Origin: Apodemus sylvaticus
Taxonomy: Eukaryota > Chordata > Mammalia > Rodentia > Muridae
DNA: 64,000 nt
Reading direction: 5' to 3'
Assembly (NCBI RefSeq): GCF_947179515.1
Contig: NC_067473.1
Coordinates: 89,140,850-89,204,849 of the forward strand
Positions 34,840-48,059 of the stretch are shown in pieces (the stretch's first letter is position 1; every line of letters begins with the position of its first letter). Position numbers and translations under genes: made by a program. Below the pieces are notes generated by a model, which saw nothing but the letters and a program-made list of their open reading frames with translations, was not told the DNA's origin and made no database searches.

Positions 34840-35312
34840 ATCAACAATATCTTTTCTTAGATATTTTCTTTATTTACATTTCAAATGCTATCCCCTTTCC
34901 TACTTATCCCTCCAAAAATACCCTACCCCATATCCACTCCTCCTGTTCACCAACCCAACCACTCCCACTTCCCTGTCCTTGCATTCCCCTATACTGGGGC
35001 ATTGAGGCTTCTCAGTACCAAGGGCCTCTCTTCCCTTTTATGTCCAACAAGACCATCCTCTGCTACATATACAGCTGGAGCACTGGGTCCCTCCATGTAT
35101 ACTCTTTGGTTGGTGCTTTAGTTCCTGGGAGCTCTGGGGTACTGGTTGGTTCATATTGTTATTCCCCTATGGGGCTACAAGCTCCTTCAGCATCTTAGGT
35201 CCTTTCTCTAGCTACTCCATTGGGGACCTTGTGCTCAGTCCAATGACTTGCTGAGAGCATCCACCTCTTTATTAATCAAGTACTGGCAGAGTCTCTCTAT
35301 CAATGATATCTT
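34840..35312 (-). mobile_element. 5'-truncated Lx L1, antisense, with likely TSD
   Basis: Antisense L1 3' UTR at 34854-35298: 'ttagatattttctttattta', 'tttcaaatgctatccccttt', 'actggggcattgaggcttct', and on to 'ccattggggaccttgtgctc'. Flanking 14-mers atcaacaatatctt (34840-34853) and atcaatgatatctt (35299-35312) match at 12 positions and are probably the eroded TSD. Confidence 0.85.
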
Positions 35313-36494
35313 AAGACATTATAATTATTCAGCTATATCACATGGAAGCAATGCTGAGCATAGTAGCACTTGTTTCTTTCAACACTATACAAACCAATAA
35401 ACAAGCAGTAACAAAACAGCTCTCATCTTAAAAGGACTAAAAACGAGTTTATTCTATGATCATTATGAGTGACTGTGTCCTCAGCACCAGCGATAGATTA
35501 CCTGAATATCCATGTTTCAATATGAATGTAATTTTACTATGTTTTATTGTTTTACAGAACAGAAAAAGTTATAAATCAGGGCAAGTTCAAAATACATCAG
35601 TAGGTACATTAGAGGCAGTTACAATGAGAAAGGAGGATCTTTTCTATAGGTCCAACATACTATCTCACTTCATACTTAGCTTTTGAGATAGTAGAGGATA
35701 TAGTCATCTAATCTAATGGATTTTAAGGGTTTTAAATCTATTATTCATGGGATGTTAGTTCTGACCCAGAGGTGGGTAGGGAATAACTATGGGGGTAGGA
35801 TTGACACACTTAATGTAGAACAAGGTAATTAGCCTCCTGACCTGCAACATTTCGTTTTTTCCACAGAATGGAATTTCCACTCAATCAGAAGTTTTCATTC
35901 GCAGATGTAAATGCCCTGCTAGCAAGGATGAATATACTGTAAAGACCACTATATTCATTTTCTTGAAACAGACTACAAGAATGTTCAAAGAATTTGTCTG
36001 CCAGAGGAAAACAATATGTCTATGGGGACAACCAGAGGTAGAACTTTCAGCCATAGGAGGACTTCTTCCCCTGGAGAAAGATTTCCAACTATCAAATGAC
36101 AATGCAGAGGAGACACTGACAGGTGGGACCACACCTTGACAGACTGCTTTGGTGTAAGCATCTTCCATCTTCTATTTGAACCTTACCCTCATTTCAGGAT
36201 CCCAAAGAAAAACAAATCCTCTGTTCTGCTTTTCACTATTAAAAATTATTTAAAATACTTTATATTAATTCTAATGTATATGAACCAGTATATTATCATG
36301 TACATAGACTCAAATTTATTTGAAAGACCTTTCTGTACAACTAAGCAATTTAGAATTGTGTTAATGGACTTGTAACATATGATTATGTTTTTCATTTTGA
36401 AGAAAAGGCAAAAAGAAGATGTTAGATTAAGGTAAAGATTTAATATGTTATATGAATTTTATTTGTCTTAAAAATATACATTAGGATGGCTTTC
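35313..36494. other. About 1.2 kb, nothing recognised
   Basis: No recognised gene or transposon, and short frames only. Confidence 0.45.
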
Positions 36495-36735
36495 TTCTTA
36501 GTGGGTTGCTTCACCCAGCTTTGATGTGAGGGTTTGGGCTTGGTCCTATCCTCTCTTGCTGTGCCATGTCTTGCTGTTGATGTCCCTTTGAGGCCTGCTG
36601 TTTTCTGAGGAGACTAGGGAGTGGGGACTGGGTCTGCGGGGAACAGGCAAGGTGGGAAGGACTAGCATGAGTGGAGAGAGGGGAAGCTGCAATCTTCATA
36701 TACAATATGAGAGAAGAGTAAATAAAAATTTTTAA
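36495..36735 (+). mobile_element. Old L1 3' end, sense
   Basis: Reads 'gtgggttgcttcacccagct', 'tgaggcctgctgttttctga', a G-rich tract 'ggagtggggactgggtctgc' and 'ggggaagctgcaatcttcat', then a short A-rich end. This matches the 3' UTR end of older rodent L1 (Lx/L1_Mur) subfamilies. No TSD found. Confidence 0.6.
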
Positions 36736-36877
36736 AGATCATTTGTTTTAGCTAAAATATTTATTATAAACTCTAGCAGATCTATTAAGAAAATAACTTT
36801 TATAAGGAAAATAACACCTAGGAATTAAATTGTATCATAGAAAATTGTCATAGAACACTCAAAAGGGGAGTAATCAA

Positions 36878-36950
36878 AAAAGAAGAAGAAGAAGAGGAAG
36901 AGGAAGAGGAAGAGGAAGAGGAAGGAAAGAAAGAAAGAAAAAAAGAAAAA

Positions 36951-37033
<83 letters not shown>
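36878..37033. repeat. (GAA)n/(GAGGAA)n/(GAAA)n purine microsatellite
   Basis: GAA repeats, then GAGGAA hexamers, then about 25 GAAA tetramers with two A-rich interruptions, about 155 bp of continuous purine on the plus strand. Confidence 0.97.
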
Positions 37034-37034
<1 letters not shown>

Positions 37035-37044
37035 GACCTATTTA

Positions 37045-37128
37045 TTTATTTGCTTGCTTTATTTGTTTTGTTTCTAGACAGGGTTCTCTATGTAGCTCTG
37101 GGTATCCAATTCTATTCTAGGGCCCAAG
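37045..37128 (-). mobile_element. Antisense B1-related fragment
   Basis: 'ttgttttgtttctagacagg', 'gttctctatgtagctctggg' is the antisense of the B1 3' half. It is truncated and diverged. Confidence 0.55.
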
Positions 37129-39232
37129 TCCAAGATGATCCAGGTAACTTAGCTTCTGGTAAACTACATGCTTGTGCAAAACTCCTCCAATTAACCGTTT
37201 AGCTTCTGTTAAACTGTTTGCTTCTGCAATGCCCCCATTCACATTTCAAGCAAGATGCTAGAATATGGAATTATTTTCTTCAAATTTGTGTGCTGTGGAC
37301 ACTCAGGGCTATGTCTACATCCCAAATACCTGAGTATATTCCCAGTGGCTAGAATAAACTTTCAATTAGGTATAATCTGTGTCTGAATGCTTGTATATGG
37401 AGGGAATCTCTATACCATATCAGTGAAATTTTTCAATTGGCTCCTGTTCTCACATGCCTTTCTGGAGGCTACCTTCCCACACTTATGGATTAGTTCCCAA
37501 ACAAGTTCTTGGGAAGAAACTGATTTGAGGCAAGATAGAAAAGATAGGAAGACTCCCACTGTGTAAAAAAAAAATTCCACTTTCATTTTACAAATACATT
37601 TTGTCTGTAGAAATTACTTTTATTGTATATGAAAATATTTTCATTGATCCCCTAAAGTGGATGATCCAAAATTTTAAAACTCTAAAATTATCTACAGTAA
37701 AGTGGGCATCAAACTTAGTGGGCAAACCAATACTGAAAGTATGAAGCCTTGGAGGCATTAGCTGTGTACACACGTACAGTGAGAAAGACTGCGTACCCCA
37801 AAATCTAAGATCATACATTCCTGGGTACAGAGATGTTACAGGGATATTGTAGTTCTTTGGTAGCCTCATTGCATGAATAAATGCCTTGCTTAAGTCTAAC
37901 AGCTCCTTTTAATATCCTCCATAGAAAGTCATTCCTAAAACCATTGAATACTGCAGATCATTGCTTGTAATTTATCACTTGAATGATATGTAATGTTATA
38001 TGCTCATATTACAAGACAAAATCTTGCCTTATTTTATTTTTGACAGCATTGTTTATGCACTAGTCCTTGAAAATTGCATATAAAGTATTTTTTCCTATCT
38101 AGAAACATGAATCAGTGTGATAAAGGCTCACTGTAATACTGCTGATGTCGGGAGATAAGGAACCACAACCTTGTAGGCACTTTCCATGGAGTATTAAGAG
38201 AATTGCACAGTGTACTCTGTGGTCATGGTTTGACCCAAGGTATAATCAAATATGTGAAACAGCTGAAGGCTTTCACAATGGAATTTTTCTGTCATTGCTT
38301 TGTCAGGTTATCAGTACTTCAGTTCTGGCCTAAATAGGAATTTTGTCCTCTCATTGCAGGTACTGTGTACTTGGGAAGACTATATATATGTTGGCTAAAA
38401 TGGAGTTGACCTACTAGAGCCTCGAACATGGAGTTGATCCAGGAAGAAGCAACTGATTTGCTAAGTTAGGCAGAGTAGGCTATAATCCATGGATGTATTG
38501 AGTACCCACAGCTCATGGTAGGAAAAGAAAATGGAAACAAAATGAAATAAAAAAGCCTCCACAAAATTTCATTTTGTATTAGAAATTAGAAATTAAGGAG
38601 AGAGGAACTGATAATGCTTTGTTAAATTTTTATCCAGTGGCTATAAAGTCACAAGAAGCCTCTGAGAGTAAGAAATGCAACTCTCAGAAATTATTTTTAG
38701 AATTAGAATGAGAATAAGGTTAAGTTTCCTTGGAGACACAGTTCTTTCAGGCCAAATCTAGCTTGATCTGAAGCAATGTGGATATGAAGGATTTAACTGA
38801 TTGTTGCCTGCTTTTCCTGATTCAACCAAACTATTAGAGGTTCACACACTTCTGAAGAGAAACACATTTGGTAATTAATGGATTATGACTCCAGGCCTTA
38901 AGCATTACATCCTATTATTAATATTATAAAAATAAATACATAACAAATACGATTTACATAAAAGTTAAAATTTATACTGACATTGTGATTCAAATTTTTT
39001 CTAAGTTAAAGATAGATGTTTTAAATTTTTTGTTAGGAATTTTAATCTAAAATACCTCAGAGTAGATTCTTAATTGCTCATTTACATTTAAAATCACCAT
39101 TTTTAGATTAAAATAGAATAACCACTTATAAAATTGCCATCTTAAAGTCTGCTAAAACCTTTATTTACTTTCCTACACATCTGAAAGTGTACTCAAAGTT
39201 AATATTTTGATAAATTTGGCAATTTAGTAAGT

Positions 39233-39270
<38 letters not shown>

Positions 39271-40410
39271 CAGCTATGACTTTTGCTGGCAGATTTTATT
39301 TTATGTTCAATTTTTTGACTAAAATTCTGTAAATCATGATTTTACTAGGGCAGTTTCTTAAAATCTATTATGAGTTAAGATGTTTTGTACTTATTACAGA
39401 TGTATTAATTTGGCCTCAGGGACATGAAGAAAGCAAGAAGTATCAGCCTTTAAACTTAGAGGAGATGTGGTTCTTTGGACTCTGTACTATAGATAATGTA
39501 TCCAACATCTGGAAATGAACCCATAGCAACCACATTTCCCTTATTCTTTATTTTATTTTTATTCATATTGTTTCAAAGAGTGCAAATCCTACAAGATTTT
39601 ACAAATGGAAAGTTAGAAGTCATTTGTGATCCCAACAATTGACATCCACATTGAGATTAGCTCAAAGCAAAAACAGTTTTATCTTCCAGATATCTTTCAG
39701 TTTATCAGGTAGGTACTTTAGATAGAAATAAGAGGTTCTGGCTTCTTGTAAATTTGAAGTCCTTGCTATCATTTTGAAATATCTGATATATGCTTATCCC
39801 CTTGTTCCAGGTTTCCTGAAAGTATGCAATTAACTCCCTGGCAGATTTTATTTCATGTTCAATTTTATGTCCCTGAGTAAAACATTTCTGCCATGAGTTT
39901 AGCATGAAGTCCATGGATAAAATCAAGCTTAACCCTATGTCTAAATCCCGTTGAGTCTTAGCCTCTATTGCTTATATGAATCTCTCCATCCTCAAATGCA
40001 GTCTCTTGCCTCTCAGTGAAAATGCCTAGTCCTGGTTTTATTGAAATTGTCTTCAGATAGTTTCTCCTCTTACTACTGGGGATGATGCAGTAAAAACTGA
40101 AGGAGGGGTGAGAAACTTATGCAGAATACCCAGGACCTATGCTCTGTTAAAATGTTACCACTGATGGCAAAATAAGTTATAACCAGGAATATCCCAACCA
40201 TTGTAATACAAGAAACAAAGCTGAGACTGCTCACATGAGAATAAAAATAGCATATTCATGAAGTCAATTTAGGTAACTAATAGCTACCAAGTTTTCTAAT
40301 ATTACTACTGAACATAAGAGGAACCTAAAACTCATATTAGAAATAATGAATTTCTGTGCAATTTTCTGAGCTTGATTTCAGGGACAATTTATTTTTATTT
40401 TAATTAAAAT
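37129..40410. other. About 3.3 kb without recognised feature except (GT)n
   Basis: AT-rich sequence. Apart from the (GT)n at 39233-39268, no gene or repeat family is recognised. Confidence 0.45.
39233..39268. repeat. (GT)n microsatellite
   Basis: About 17 uninterrupted TG units. Confidence 0.95.
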
Positions 40411-41400
40411 ATAAGTACCTCATGACTTCTATATTGCTTTTCTTCCTCCCATTCTTCCCATGTCCCCAGCCCATTCCTCTCATGCCTCCTAACACTGTCT
40501 TTCAAAATAATTTTTCTTGTCAGTTTCCATTGTTCCACATATATAACTCCATAAGCATATAACTACAACTTTTTAAGGCCATATAGTATTCCTTATGTGT
40601 ATATCACTTTAAGCTTTACCAGTTTCATCAGATGACTAATTAGTGGTTCATCCAAGGTCAATACTAAATCTTCACTCAGTAGTCATCGGCTGACCGCAGC
40701 TCCTTTTCTGGCTCTGAGGTTTCCCATTTCTACATTAGCATGTCACCATTTCCAGGGGGTATTCTCATTGTTCCAGTCTTGTTTAGGCAGTGACATTACT
40801 GAGGAATCATAGGTGTAGCTTCCCTGACATTTTTAGAAGACATATTCTCAGAGCAGACTTCCTGGTTCTCTGGCTCTTCTCTGGTTCTATTTCTGCAATG
40901 TTTTCTGAAGCTTTGGTCAGGATCTGTCCTGTAGATATAACATTTGAATCTGGAGTTCTAATGATCAACATTTTGGCCAGTTGTGGTTTCTATAATGGTA
41001 TTTGTTTGCTGCAAAGAGAAGCTTTGTTGATGAGGGTTGAGAGCTATACTTCTCTGTGGGTATGAGAATAAGTTTTAGAATACAGTTATACTAGTTTAGT
41101 AAATAGAAGCAAGTTCTGAGTCCCAGGAATTTGGCTGTTTGGAATAATAGGCATTAGTTTCCTTCTATTGAGAGGGCTGTAAATCCAATTAGAGAGGTGC
41201 TGGTTACTGCCAAGATATGTGTGCCACTACTGTACCTTAGCAGTATCTTGTCATGCTGATGACTGCCAAGGCTTATAAGCTTCATAGCTAATTGATCACT
41301 TCCTACCTGTGGAAGCCTACACCATGCCTTCTGGAACTATGAAAGCTATACTACAGAAAAGAGACTTTCATGTAAGAATAAGACCCAATTTTCCATGTAA
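40411..41400 (-). mobile_element. Ancient L1 3' UTR, antisense
   Basis: Opens with a polypyrimidine block ('cttcctcccattcttcccat'), then 'tcccatttctacattagcat', 'ttgtttgctgcaaagagaag', 'ttgatgagggttgagagcta', 'gtaaatccaattagagaggt' and 'tagcagtatcttgtcatgct'. The block order matches the fragment at 29880-30570 and the antisense 3' UTR of old rodent L1s. An open frame at 40790-41065 is chance. Confidence 0.6.
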
Positions 41401-42212
41401 AAATATGAAGTCATGTGACCAGGACTGACATCTGATTCTACAATGAAACCAAATCTTAAGGTCTGTGTATGTTAGTCTCTTACTAGTTGCAATAAACTAA
41501 GTACCCATAGAGAGTACCCGTGTATCAGTGACTAAAGACCTCAAGTCAGGAATATTTAGCTAGGAATAATTACAATGTCATTTTTCAGACTTCATTCAAA
41601 ATATCACCATGATGAAATAAAGATGTGATACCCAAAAAGTTTTGAGTCAGGTTTGCCTACTCAGTATGGAAAGAACTTTCACATTGCATAAGTAGACTTT
41701 AATAATAGTCATTTAGTGAATAAAGATAAAGAGTCAGTACAAGAAAGCCAAGCAGCTTGAGTAGGCATGGAAACCACTAAATATCAAAGAAAAAACCCTA
41801 AGGGAAAGTTCATAGTGGGGCATGGAGACTAGAACTGGCTTATGCAGTAACTATAAATGGCACATAAATACAATGAGACCCATGTTTATTCTCAATAAAA
41901 TCTGTGAACTATGAAAAATCAGAATTATGAAAAAAGATTTACTCAGACTAGTAAGAAGGCTGAGAAGACAAAGGCACTTGGCAGCCTTTATCTTCAGCCT
42001 GAGTTCAGTCTCCAGAATCCACATAGTAAAATACTGACTCCCAAGCATTGTCTGACCTTCAAAACATACCTCATCATGTGGGATTATAAAATACATTTAT
42101 AAAAAGCAAACATATTTATATTCAAAGTGTTATTACCAAAAAATTATATCCAGAGTGTAAAGTTAAAAGTAAAATCACTAAAGAATATTTCTATCTCATT
42201 GCTGATAATTAC
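41401..42212. other. Spacer, nothing recognised
   Basis: AT-rich sequence with no recognised element. Confidence 0.45.
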
Positions 42213-42490
42213 TGTCTTAGGTAGAATTCTGTTGCTATACACCATTATTAAAGCAACTTAAACAAGCAAGCATTTAATTTGTTGCATGCTTACTGTTTTA
42301 GAAGGTTGGTCCATGATCATCATAATGGGAAGGAACCAGGCATTGTTCTGGAGAAGTAGCTGAGAATTTTACCTGATGGCCTGTAGGCATCAGCTAGAGA
42401 GAGGATGACTGGGCCTGATGTGGTCTTTTGATTCTTCCAAAGCAGAACCCCAGTGGCTTATCTCCAATAAGGTCCCTGTAGCTGAGGGCA
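42213..42490 (-). mobile_element. URR1-like hAT-Charlie fragment, antisense
   Basis: Shows 'ctgttgctatacaccattat', 'gttggtccatgatcatcata', 'gagaagtagctgagaatttt', 'gactgggcctgatgtggtct' and 'agcagaaccccagtggctta', in the order expected for the complement of the URR1 type seen at 53332-53768. Truncated and diverged. Confidence 0.6.
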
Positions 42491-43840
42491 TAATCTGGGT
42501 ATAGCCTAAATTTTAGCTCTATCTTGATAATCTTAGAGCACTGAACAAGGAAGATTTTCTGAATTCCTATAGGTGTGAGGACTATGGCAAGTCAAATGTA
42601 AGAAATGCCCCTTCCTGAGGCTTCTGACAAAGACTAGATTTATGACAAGCATGCCTTTGCTCTCTCTACAATATGAATGACTATGAGACTTGTGGGTGCC
42701 ATGTGAGAGGTTTCTTTTACAATTGTTCCAGTAAGGAGGATGAAATTGAGCTGACAGCTTACGTTCTTACAACCAGTCATTTTGTTGTACACAATGATCA
42801 TTTATGTTGTACATAACTGATCCTCATAACTCCTGTTTTGCCTTGTTTATGGAATTACCTTCAAATCAAATATTGCTGCAAATCGTCCAGGGGTGTTACT
42901 ATATAATGAACAGGCCTAGATGCTGTTACAAAGACTCACAGTTTGCTGCAAAATTTTCACTCCCCTCCCCATGCCCTAGAACTTTGAATAGCCATTATTG
43001 CATTATTTATCAAGAATATTACAACAATAAACATTCTTTCCTCACCTTCTTTTCATGTAAAACTAGCATATGAAACCAACTAAGGAATTATAAACTTTGT
43101 ACTTGTAATAGAGTGTGATATATTAATTGTTTCTAGTGAGACGCTCTTTTTGTCTGTGTATGATTTTAACTGATATGCTTATTAGAATTCAGCTAATAGA
43201 ATGCAAAGAACAGCAACAGCTGGCAGACTCACAATTTTAAGGAACCAGTATAAACACAAGACTCCCAAACCAACTTCTCAGAATAATGTAGACCTATTTG
43301 CCCAGAGAGTTAAAGGACAATGGATAAGAGATAAACATAGGAGACAGAGGAGCAGAGAGAAAGGAAAAGAAAAAGAAGGGGAAGGAATATTAGTCACAAG
43401 TTGGGGAAGTTGAATAAAAGACTGCCTCTGGATAGATGTGGCCCATAGGCAAATGACAGTTTAAAAAGGTCAAAGGGGAAAACCCCATCTTTTAATTTTA
43501 ATAGGGTACGTTAAGTAGGTGAGTCCAAGGGGGTTTTTGATTGTTACACTTTAGTACTTTGAAGCTAAGATTTTCTCAGAGAGCTGCTGCATTGAAAGTC
43601 TGCAGAGGAAGCCTTCACTCTCCTCCCTGTCCCAGACACTCTCTCCTAGCTGGAACAGGACGCTGGAGAACTCCATCTGTTCCAGACTCATCTTCATCCT
43701 TCTTGCCCAGTGTGTGCAGCGGCATCTGGATTTTCTGAGAAGGAAGAAGTGCATGACCCAGAACCACAGCTGGACCCCCAAACGCATACCTCATTAACAT
43801 ATTGTATAAGCTAAATCAGCAGATATTCCTGGGTTAAGTT
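42491..43840. other. About 1.3 kb; GC-richer island at 43590-43790
   Basis: Mostly AT-rich. About 200 bp near 43590-43790 is distinctly less AT-rich, with short frames on both strands but no domain, splice context or repeat family that I can identify. Confidence 0.4.
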
Positions 43841-43880
43841 TTGTTTTTGTTTGTTTGTTTGTTTGTTGTTGTTATTGTTG
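43841..43880. repeat. (GTTT)n/(GTT)n microsatellite
   Basis: GTTT tetramers followed by GTT trimers. Confidence 0.9.
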
Positions 43881-44219
43881 TTCATGAATAGTCCTTACAA
43901 CATTTGTAAATTAGAAAATGATTTTCCACTAATTATTTTCTCTGCAGATAATGTGTTGTCTTTTTGTATATATAACAATATTCACAACTGTGGAAAACCT
44001 GCTATTCTCCATGGCATAGTCACAAAATATTATAGTAATTAATTTTACATTAGGAATGATATGAACAAATCACTATGTTATTATATTGTACGTTGAATTT
44101 TGTTTGACAGGAATCTTTTAGTATAAGAGTGATACTTTGAACTCAATGAATGTTGTACAGTTACAGTAAAATTCATCCTTCATTTTTAAATTTTATCATC
44201 ATATTGTTTAGTGTAAAGA

Positions 44220-44397
44220 ATATTTATTTCAGCCACGTGGTAGTGGCACATGCCTTTAATCCCAGCACTTGGGAGGCAGAGGCAGGTGGATTTCTGAGTT
44301 CAAGGCCAGCCTTTTCTATAGAGTGAGTTCCAGGACAGCCAGGGCTACACAGAGAAACCCTGTCTCAAAAAAAACCCCAAAAAGTATATATTTATTT
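44220..44397 (+). mobile_element. B1 SINE with 10-bp TSD
   Basis: B1 body at about 44231-44387: 'ggtagtggcacatgccttta', 'atcccagcacttgggaggca', 'gtgagttccaggacagccag', 'acagagaaaccctgtctc', A-rich tail. TSD 'atatttattt' at 44220-44229 and 44388-44397. The B box 'gttcaaggcc' is slightly mutated. Confidence 0.93.
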
Positions 44398-44569
44398 AAA
44401 AATTTATTATTTTAATTTAAAAATATTATTTAAGGAACCTCATAAGTATCATTATTTTATGAGAAGGTGAGAAAGGCTTCAAATGAGGTGTTACTGATTC
44501 ACATGTTCAATAGAAAATAGAAAATATATTAACATTTGAAATTAAACTGAGCTTGTTTTTAATCATTTT

Positions 44570-45775
44570 TTATTTTTTTCTTTAACACAGATTTTTATTG
44601 AAACAAGGTTTCATATAAAATATTTTGATCATGCTTTTCCCATCCTCCTAGATCATCCCTACCTTCCTGCTCATCCAAAGCCACACCTTTTCTTTCTCTC
44701 TTTTAAAACTAACAAGAAATATAGACATGTAACTTTACACGAAAACATTAAATCAGAAACTAAAATATACAAGCAAAAGACAAATTAGACAAAGCAAGTG
44801 AAATACAAAGTGAGACAAAAATCTGGAAAAAAACATAAAAAATATCAATGACTGTTTTGCTTTACTTTTATAATTCTAAGCATAACCTACTTTGAAGTGT
44901 GGTTAATAAGCCAATGAAACATTTGTATGTAAACTATTTATTTTTATTTCCAAACAAATCTCAATTTGTTGCTAGCTTCTTGCTTAGTGATAGGAGCCTC
45001 TGACCACTTCACACTCTCATAACTGAGAACCCATCTGACTTGAACCTGTATAATTCCGATGAATACTGCCACAATCTTTGTGAGTTTGTGCATCAGTCCT
45101 GTTGTGTCTGGAAGGTGCTGCTTCTTAGTGTCATCTCTCTCCTTTAGCTCTTATAACATTTCTATCTTCTCCTTAACATAGTCTCCAGAGCTCTAAGGGA
45201 AGAGCTTTGGTGAAGGCATCTCATTTAGAACTGACTGCTACAAAGTCTCTCATTCTCTGCACACTATTCAGTTGTAAGTCTCTGTGTCAGCTCCAAGTTA
45301 CCACAAGAAGTCTCTTTGGTGATAGCTGAGTAAAACACCGATGTATTGGTACAGCAGAATATTATTGATTCATGGTATTGCTGTGCTTCATTTACACGTG
45401 CCAATTTTTGAATTTGATTTTCCCCTAATCCCATGGCCTATACAGCCTTGGGTTCTTGGCAAACCTAACGGTATCAAAAATGGGTTGTATTTCAAGGAGT
45501 GGGAATAAATTTGATCAAAGATCACTTGGCTATTCCCACATCATTTATGGCATTATTGCTCCGGCATGTCTAGCAGGTAGATTGCTAGGTTTGTAGCTCA
45601 GTTAATGACTACCCTTCTCCTCTAGTAGTGTACAGAATAAACGTACTATGATTGTTACCGTCACTATTGGTGAAGTCTCTAGATGGGCACCAGCTTGGCT
45701 TCTCTGCATTCTGTGAGATATTCAAGTATTCTCTTCAGCAATAGGATCTTTGGGCATTATATTTTGAAAAAAATC
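44570..45775 (-). mobile_element. Ancient rodent L1 3' UTR, antisense
   Basis: About 1.2 kb recognisable as antisense old L1 3' UTR: T-rich start, 'gcttcttgcttagtgatagg', 'gaacccatctgacttgaacc', 'tgcatcagtcctgttgtgtc', 'gatagctgagtaaaacaccg', 'cccatggcctatacagcctt' and 'ttggctattcccacatcatt'. Diverged and interrupted by AT-rich sequence at 44700-44930. No coding capacity. Confidence 0.65.
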
Positions 45776-47095
45776 TGAAAATTCTCCTCTAATAGAGACT
45801 TTTGTAAAACTGATGGAGTATGGATATATGGATAATTTAGCTGAAAATAAGCAAGTATATATTTGGAGATGTCTATATATTTACATTTGAATTAGAAGTT
45901 ACAAATTTTCTCTATGCATGCATAAATAGCTGCTAAGATTATGAAAACAATATAAATTACAAATAATAGGAGATGCAATAAGGTGAGCAAGTGGCTTTAA
46001 TTTTAATGTAGACAAGACTGAGTGAGAGACATTTGTTAACCTTATAAAGTCTCCCAAAATGTTAACAGAGAATCCAATTCCTTTCATGATTCTGTATCAA
46101 AATTCCAGAATGCAATTTAGATCTTCAAGTGATCTCATGATCTCTGAATGGCTGCTTCAGCTTTGCTTGTCAGGCACATGTACTGCGCAGTAGAGAGAGA
46201 AAGGAGTTAGAGCAGAGAGATGTGCCCTGTAACGAAAGGGCTCTCCTACAAAACCCACTTAATGCTGTCTATATCTTACACAGTAGCTTGATGTGAGAGG
46301 GAAGCTAGGAACTAGTTTTAATCTCATTGCTTAAACACCTAACACCACTGAGTTTCCTTTTTTAAGGAAAATGGAATGAGGGAAAACTCAACGAAAGTGG
46401 GACATCTATGAAAATAGTTTGTATTCATTTCTATAACTGTCCCTGTCATTATGCTTAGATTGCAATAATTTATTCAGTACTAAACAAACTCATACTACAT
46501 GGTGTCATAATTGGTGTGAGCTTTAACTGACATTTACCTTCGTAGGATGTGTGAGATTTTTCAGTCATGGACTATTTACCCTCAATCATCTGGTAGCATT
46601 ACTTCATGAGTCTCATTTGTATAACATAATGGCCAATCCACCTAAATTAATATCAGGTTTGTACTTTCTAATTGGAAGATCAATAGCCTAGTAATATATT
46701 CCTCAAGGATTTTTATTTCAAAGATGAGCATGTATACCAATTTTAACTGTATCAAGCAAGAACCTTTTTTCCTACTTTGCAATGGAGATATATTGGCAAC
46801 TTCCCTCGTGGCAGTAAGCGATGCTTTCTACCTTTGTATGCCAGGAAAGGTTTTAAGATTTCTTTGTAGATTTAGTGATTTTGATAGAAAAAGAACAAAC
46901 ATGCCATGCTTACTCAAATGTTGTGGGTCCCAATTTCGTTCCTTTCTCAACTTCTTACTTCTGTACTTTCAACTTGAATGTCCATAAAAATTCTAACCAT
47001 TCAAAACTTGGATCTGAGTATTCTAGAGCCCAAGATAAGGAAATTGGGCAATTGAGAAAACACTTCTGAAGGGGACATTAAAACTCTGACTTTCT
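45776..47095. other. About 1.3 kb, nothing recognised
   Basis: AT-rich sequence. The frame at 46724-46987 has no recognisable domain. Confidence 0.45.
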
Positions 47096-47745
47096 GTCTT
47101 TTCTTCTCTTGAAATTTTATGCAGGTTGAGAGATATGGATTGACTTTCATTTGTCTAAATGATGACATCCAATTGGACCAACAGAATTTGTTGAAGATGC
47201 TTTTTTCCAATGTATTTCTAGCTTGTTTTTTTTTTAACTGAAAATCAGGTGTGCTTAGGAATTACTTCTTAGTCTTCCATTCAGTTCTTTTGAGCAATCT
47301 GTTTTCATGCCAATATCACACAATTTTTATTGCTAGTTCTACAGCAAAACTTGAAATAAGGGATAGTGTCATCTATGGATGTTGCTTTATTGTTGAGGAC
47401 TGTTAAATCTATCCTGGGTTTTGTGTCTTTCTGTATTAAATGGGTTATTGTCTATAAAGAATATGTTGGGATTTTGATGGGTATTGTATTGAATCTGCAG
47501 CATGGTTTCAAAAGGTTAGCCATTTTTACTATGCGAATACTACCGATCCATGAGCCTAGCAGATCTTTTCATTTTCTAATAACTTCTTCAAATTCTTTTT
47601 CCAAAGACCTCTTCATTTTGTTGTACATGTCTTTAACTTGTGTGGTTAGACATATTACAAGATATTTTAGAGTATTTGTGGCTATTGTGAATAATGTATT
47701 TTTTTTCTGATTCTTTCTTAGCTCCTGTGGAATGGTTACTGTTTT
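47096..47745 (-). mobile_element. Old L1 ORF2 fragment, antisense
   Basis: The minus strand reads ORF2 C-terminal sequence: the complement of 'ttgatgggtattgtattgaa', 'gatccatgagcctagcagat' and 'tgtggttagacatattacaa' corresponds to the region around 27970-28550 of the full-length copy. A short minus frame (47001-47210) keeps an 'FNKFCWSNW' motif. Many indels and stops. Confidence 0.75.
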
Positions 47746-48059
47746 TTTTTATATATATATATTAGTTATCAAAAGAAAACAAAAAGTACTTTTCTTTTTC
47801 TTCTCTATTTGCATTTTACATTTCTAAATTATTTGTTTGTTTGCATAGTGAAAGCCTGTAATGAGCAGAGACTAAGAGATGCTAAATCCACTCAGTGGAA
47901 CATGTTTAATTTTAGATATTTTTCACTGAATTTTTTTCGGAACTTCCTAAATGAATTCTAAATCTATTTTATTTTTGTTCCTCTTTTCTCCCCTACAGCT
48001 TTTCCTGTATCTTGCTCTGTACCTTTAATTTTTTCAAATCCTATTTTAGTGATGGTCCT
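47746..48059. other. Spacer, (TA)n and nothing else recognised
   Basis: Contains a T-run and a short (TA)n at about 47748-47763. No gene. Confidence 0.45.

Noticed and set aside
43541..43800. GC-richer island with frames on both strands, possible exon
   Set aside because: No convincing splice sites, domain or homology that I can recognise. Noted only as a composition change.
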